This document shows, piece by piece, positions 12,469 through 15,124 of a DNA stretch of 15,124 nucleotides. The notes under the pieces are model-generated. The model was not told where the DNA came from. It ran no database searches and saw only the letters and a list, made by a program, of their open reading frames with translations. The translations under genes were made by a program, and so were the position numbers. The stretch spans positions 1-15,124 of the forward strand of contig PDRU01000094.1 in the NCBI GenBank assembly GCA_002748225.1. Reading direction: 5' to 3'. The DNA comes from Spirochaetales bacterium (lineage in GTDB: Bacteria; Spirochaetota; Spirochaetia; DSM-2461). The stretch's first letter is position 1. Every line of letters begins with the position of its first letter.

Positions 12469-13784
12469 AAAACAGAATGCATAAAACTGGACTCGTCATT
12501 GTTCTGTTCTGTCTGCTGCCGGCTCTTGTTTCGCTGGGAGCTGTCGACTCCATGTGGGGAGCCCGGCTGAAATTGAACCTTGATTTGCCCGAGATTTACA
12601 GCTCATCCATTGCCATGAGTACACGGAACGATGCCCGGGCCTGGTACAGGGGAAGCTGGAGTGAGCAGAGCAATCTGGAAGTAGAGCTGGGAATGGGCTT
12701 TGAGTACGGCTTTCTTTTCGGGATGAGTAACCAGATGGAGTTTAAATGGAACGGGTTTTCCTACAATCATTTTCCCATACTGGACAAGCTGAATTATTAC
12801 GGAAAGAAAGGAACAGTGAGCTACAGGGCAGGCCGGCAGGTTTTCCGGGATCCGGGGGGACTTGTTATCAATTCACCTTTTGACGGTTTTGATTTGAAAA
12901 TGACGGCAGGTTCCAGCATTCTGCGGGCCGGTTTCGGCTATACAGGACTGACGTTTGGGAATTCAGCCGGATATTACATGACAAACCAGGATTCCAGTGC
13001 TTCGGTTCTTTCCACAGGACGTCTTTTGGAATATGTCAGCTGGGAAAGGCCGGGCCTGACAGAATGGATGGATTTGTCTGTTTCCCTTGTTTCGCTCTGG
13101 GATGTCAGCTCTCTGGAAAAACAGCAGGATACTCAAAGCCGCGCCTTTCATCCTATCTATCTGACTCTCAGCAGCCGGGGATTTATAAACCGCTCCTTCC
13201 TGTACAATGCCGCTCTGGCCGGTCAGCTGGGTTTTTACGGCAATTCCCGGGTTCTGGCCGGAATTCTGAGTCTGGGTCTTTCATGGCTGCCGGATAATTC
13301 TTCCCGTGTGGGCGCGGATATTCAAATTGCCAGCGGCGATACCTTTAATAAGCGGGGCAGTTATCTGCTGGCCCGGCCTTCCGCGGGACTGCTCTTCCAG
13401 TATATTCCTGTTTCTCCGGTGTCCAACCGGGGGTATGTCGTACAGTTTAAATCGGGGAACATGACAAGTCTGGGACTGTTTTACGCCCGGAAGGTGCGTG
13501 ACACTTTTTCCTGGGAAGCCCGGACAACCACTTTTCTGCGTACGGCGGACGGTCCGGTTTCTACACCTCTGGTTAAATCGTTTGCCGGGAACGAAAATTT
13601 TCTTGGGCAGGAGTTTCTGGCCAGTTTTATGTGGCGGCCGCGTTCCGATTTCGGCTGGGACTTGAGAGTAGGCATGCTGTGTACGGGAAAACCCATTCAG
13701 CTTGATACTCTTCTGCAGCAGAACTATCTGGGTAAAGTGCCGCTTATGTTTAAAGCAGGTTCTAACTGGACCTGGAGCTTTTAA
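12465..13784 (+). CDS. Outer-membrane beta-barrel protein
   Basis: The 439-residue product has a signal peptide (residues about 1-25, cleavage near SLG-AVDS). The mature part consists of alternating hydrophobic/polar strands rich in Tyr, Trp, Gly and Ser, and it ends in WTWSF. A terminal phenylalanine is the usual BAM-recognition signal of outer-membrane barrels. Arrays such as GFEYGFLFGMSNQMEFKWNG and the repeated SRGFINRSFLYNAALAGQLGF look like transmembrane strands, and the length would fit about 16 to 18 strands. I recognise no family; substrate or porin function is unknown. The ATG overlaps the preceding stop (ATGA), with GGAGG 6 nt upstream. It is part of the envelope operon with a FecR-domain protein and a lipoprotein downstream. 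Confidence 0.82.
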   Translation: MKNRMHKTGLVIVLFCLLPALVSLGAVDSMWGARLKLNLDLPEIYSSSIAMSTRNDARAWYRGSWSEQSNLEVELGMGFEYGFLFGMSNQMEFKWNGFSYNHFPILDKLNYYGKKGTVSYRAGRQVFRDPGGLVINSPFDGFDLKMTAGSSILRAGFGYTGLTFGNSAGYYMTNQDSSASVLSTGRLLEYVSWERPGLTEWMDLSVSLVSLWDVSSLEKQQDTQSRAFHPIYLTLSSRGFINRSFLYNAALAGQLGFYGNSRVLAGILSLGLSWLPDNSSRVGADIQIASGDTFNKRGSYLLARPSAGLLFQYIPVSPVSNRGYVVQFKSGNMTSLGLFYARKVRDTFSWEARTTTFLRTADGPVSTPLVKSFAGNENFLGQEFLASFMWRPRSDFGWDLRVGMLCTGKPIQLDTLLQQNYLGKVPLMFKAGSNWTWSF

Positions 13785-13808
13785 GGTTGAAAGGAAAAGG
13801 ATGTAAGA

Positions 13809-14468
13809 ATGAAAAAATTATTATTGATTATTCTGTTAACAGCGGCAGCCGCGGCGGTTTTTGCAGGTGAAGCCATACTGATAAGTTTCTCCGGTACGGT
13901 TGAAATACAGGAACCGGGCGGGGAGTGGAAAGCGGCCGAGGCCGGTCAGTTTGTATCTTCCCGGTCAATGATCTCCACCGGATTCGGTTCCCGGGCCCGT
14001 TTGAAGGCCGGCGGCATGATGCTGCAGCTTCAGCCGCTTACCCGTGTAAGCATTTCCAGTCTGGTTCAGAAAGGAAATACGGCCAGTACGCAGGTATCCC
14101 TGCAGAGCGGCCGCGTCCGGGCTTCCAGGCCTCCGGTTACCCGTGCCAAAAGACGGTCCATAGACTTCCGTGTCAGTACGCCGGTGGCCACCGCGGCCGT
14201 ACGCGGCACCGATTTTGAAATGGGAGCCAACAACCGCCTGGTTACCAATGAGGGGATTGTTGAATTCAGTAACGAAGAGTTACGTGTTTTTTCTTATGGC
14301 GGTACCTCTGTCTGGGCAAAAGAGCTGGATGGTTTTATACGTCCTGCTTCGTCGGCCTGGGAAATATGGAGTGTTTCGCCTGTAGCCGGGAGTTTTTCCA
14401 GAGAATTCTCGTCTTTTTCATCTTCTGCTTTGGAAAATCTTGGCATTGTGAGGGTAGATCTGGAGTAA
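13809..14468 (+). CDS. Exported FecR-domain protein
   Basis: The 219-residue product has a signal peptide (MKKLLLIILL then an alanine-rich core, cleavage after VFA at residue 19). A FecR domain follows, about residues 22-150: the SGTVEIQEPGGEW start, SSRSMISTGFGSRARLKAGG, and the hallmark VSTPVATAAVRGTDFEM. Classical FecR is a membrane anti-sigma regulator, but this protein lacks a zinc finger and cytoplasmic domain. It resembles the exported FecR proteins common in spirochaetes and other bacteria that may bind cell-surface glycans or peptides. The C-terminus is Ser/Phe-rich (REFSSFSSSALENL). Its ATG has AAGGA 7 nt upstream and the gene is 24 nt after the barrel gene, so it is in the same operon. 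Confidence 0.9.
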   Translation: MKKLLLIILLTAAAAAVFAGEAILISFSGTVEIQEPGGEWKAAEAGQFVSSRSMISTGFGSRARLKAGGMMLQLQPLTRVSISSLVQKGNTASTQVSLQSGRVRASRPPVTRAKRRSIDFRVSTPVATAAVRGTDFEMGANNRLVTNEGIVEFSNEELRVFSYGGTSVWAKELDGFIRPASSAWEIWSVSPVAGSFSREFSSFSSSALENLGIVRVDLE

Positions 14469-14478
14469 GGGGGACGTT

Positions 14479-15124
14479 ATGAAAAGGGTTCCATGGTTTT
14501 TTCTGACTGCGGGCGCGGTTCTTCTGCTGAGCGCCTGTTCAGGTTTTATCGGCGGGGATACGGTTGTCCGCATGTCCATAGGAGCTGTCTCTGGAGGGCG
14601 CTACATTGATCAGCGGGCGGATACCGGTTATGTGGCCGTTTTAAAGGAGGGGCAGATTTATTCTGCCGTCGAGGTTGGCCCTCTGGCATACGAGGAATTT
14701 GAAAACGGCTATCTATACCTGAACAGCATTCCGCCGGGGGAATATATCTTTGTGGTCAGCCTTATAGGGCCTGTTACGCCTCCTGTCGGCGGCCCTGCCG
14801 AGGATATGAATGTGGGGCTGGCCATTAAGAAAATATCCATTACAAAGGGTTTTAACGATGTCGTTATAGACGTGGGGCCGGGCATCCATACTTTTACCGT
14901 AACAGGTGCCAGCAATGTTCCTGTAACAATTGATAATTTTGTGAATCCGACAGAGTATTCAATTTCCTATGCCGAAGATACTTTTATTATTGGAGGGATA
15001 GCACCAAAATTTAGTATGACCGGAGGACCTTACTTCTACTATACCGTTGATTTGCAGTATCAGGGTACAACTCCGCCTGCTTATCCTCTGCCGCTTTCAA
15101 ATATGCAAACTCCGGCTCCCGGGA
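14479..15124 (+). CDS. Lipoprotein of unknown function, cut by window edge
   Basis: The reading frame is open from the ATG at 14479 to the last base, so the 215 visible residues are partial and the stop lies outside. A type II signal peptide is evident: MKR start, hydrophobic core, and lipobox LLSAC with the lipidated cysteine at C20. The mature part is beta-rich and hydrophilic, without recognisable domains; it has IPPGEYIFVVSLIG and GPGIHTFTVTG stretches like immunoglobulin or carbohydrate-binding folds, but this is only an impression. AAGGGGG lies 5 nt before the ATG and the gap from the FecR gene is 10 nt, so it is the fourth visible gene of the envelope operon. Confidence 0.85.
   Translation, partial: MKRVPWFFLTAGAVLLLSACSGFIGGDTVVRMSIGAVSGGRYIDQRADTGYVAVLKEGQIYSAVEVGPLAYEEFENGYLYLNSIPPGEYIFVVSLIGPVTPPVGGPAEDMNVGLAIKKISITKGFNDVVIDVGPGIHTFTVTGASNVPVTIDNFVNPTEYSISYAEDTFIIGGIAPKFSMTGGPYFYYTVDLQYQGTTPPAYPLPLSNMQTPAPG

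Noticed and set aside
1..15124. Very frequent CCGG and GGCC tetranucleotides across the window
   Set aside because: They track Gly/Pro/Ala/Arg codons in all genes evenly; no clustering that would suggest uptake signals or a regulatory repeat was seen by eye.

Overview
This is a gene-dense chromosomal window (about 95% coding, slightly more than half G+C by eye, no mobile element, RNA gene or CRISPR array seen). It most likely comes from a spirochaete of the Spirochaetaceae/Treponema group. The reasons are the murB - cysS - ECF sigma order, which from memory matches the Treponema pallidum neighbourhood; a DUF342/FapA protein; a FecR-domain protein that is exported rather than membrane-regulatory; and signal-peptide-rich envelope genes with a Gram-negative type outer-membrane barrel ending in phenylalanine. 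I do not name a genus.

Region 1 (1-2475, minus): murB (peptidoglycan precursor synthesis) followed 1 nt later by mgtE (Mg2+ transport). MurB carries a low-complexity insert, a 9-G homopolymer in its FAD motif and a 12-bp tandem repeat at its 3' end.

Region 2 (2574-7324, plus): cysS, then a tightly coupled unit: ECF sigma factor, membrane anti-sigma factor with an H-x3-C-x2-C zinc motif, a small secreted protein of unknown family, and a membrane-anchored protein with two IPT/TIG domains and a transglutaminase-like domain. In that domain the catalytic Cys and His appear to be replaced by Ser and Trp. This looks like an envelope-sensing module and is the best candidate for something undescribed.

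Region 3 (7358-11888): a Cof-type HAD phosphatase overlapping a TrmJ/SpoU-type RNA methyltransferase (plus); a FapA/DUF342 protein (minus) converging on it with 3 nt between stops; a J-domain protein (plus) diverging from fapA through back-to-back promoters; and ndk (minus) converging on the J-domain gene.

Region 4 (12007 to the right edge, plus): an envelope operon of a small secreted protein, an outer-membrane beta-barrel (ATGA overlap), an exported FecR-domain protein and a lipoprotein cut by the window edge.

A recurring signal is that several genes that begin transcription units (murB, the HAD gene, the fapA-like gene, possibly ndk) have a -10-like hexamer so close to the ATG that the mRNA would be leaderless and have no convincing Shine-Dalgarno sequence, whereas most operon-internal genes have strong ones. 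No gene-free stretch exceeds 300 bases; the largest gaps are 11889-12006, 2476-2573 and 10503-10584, and all three look promoter-bearing.
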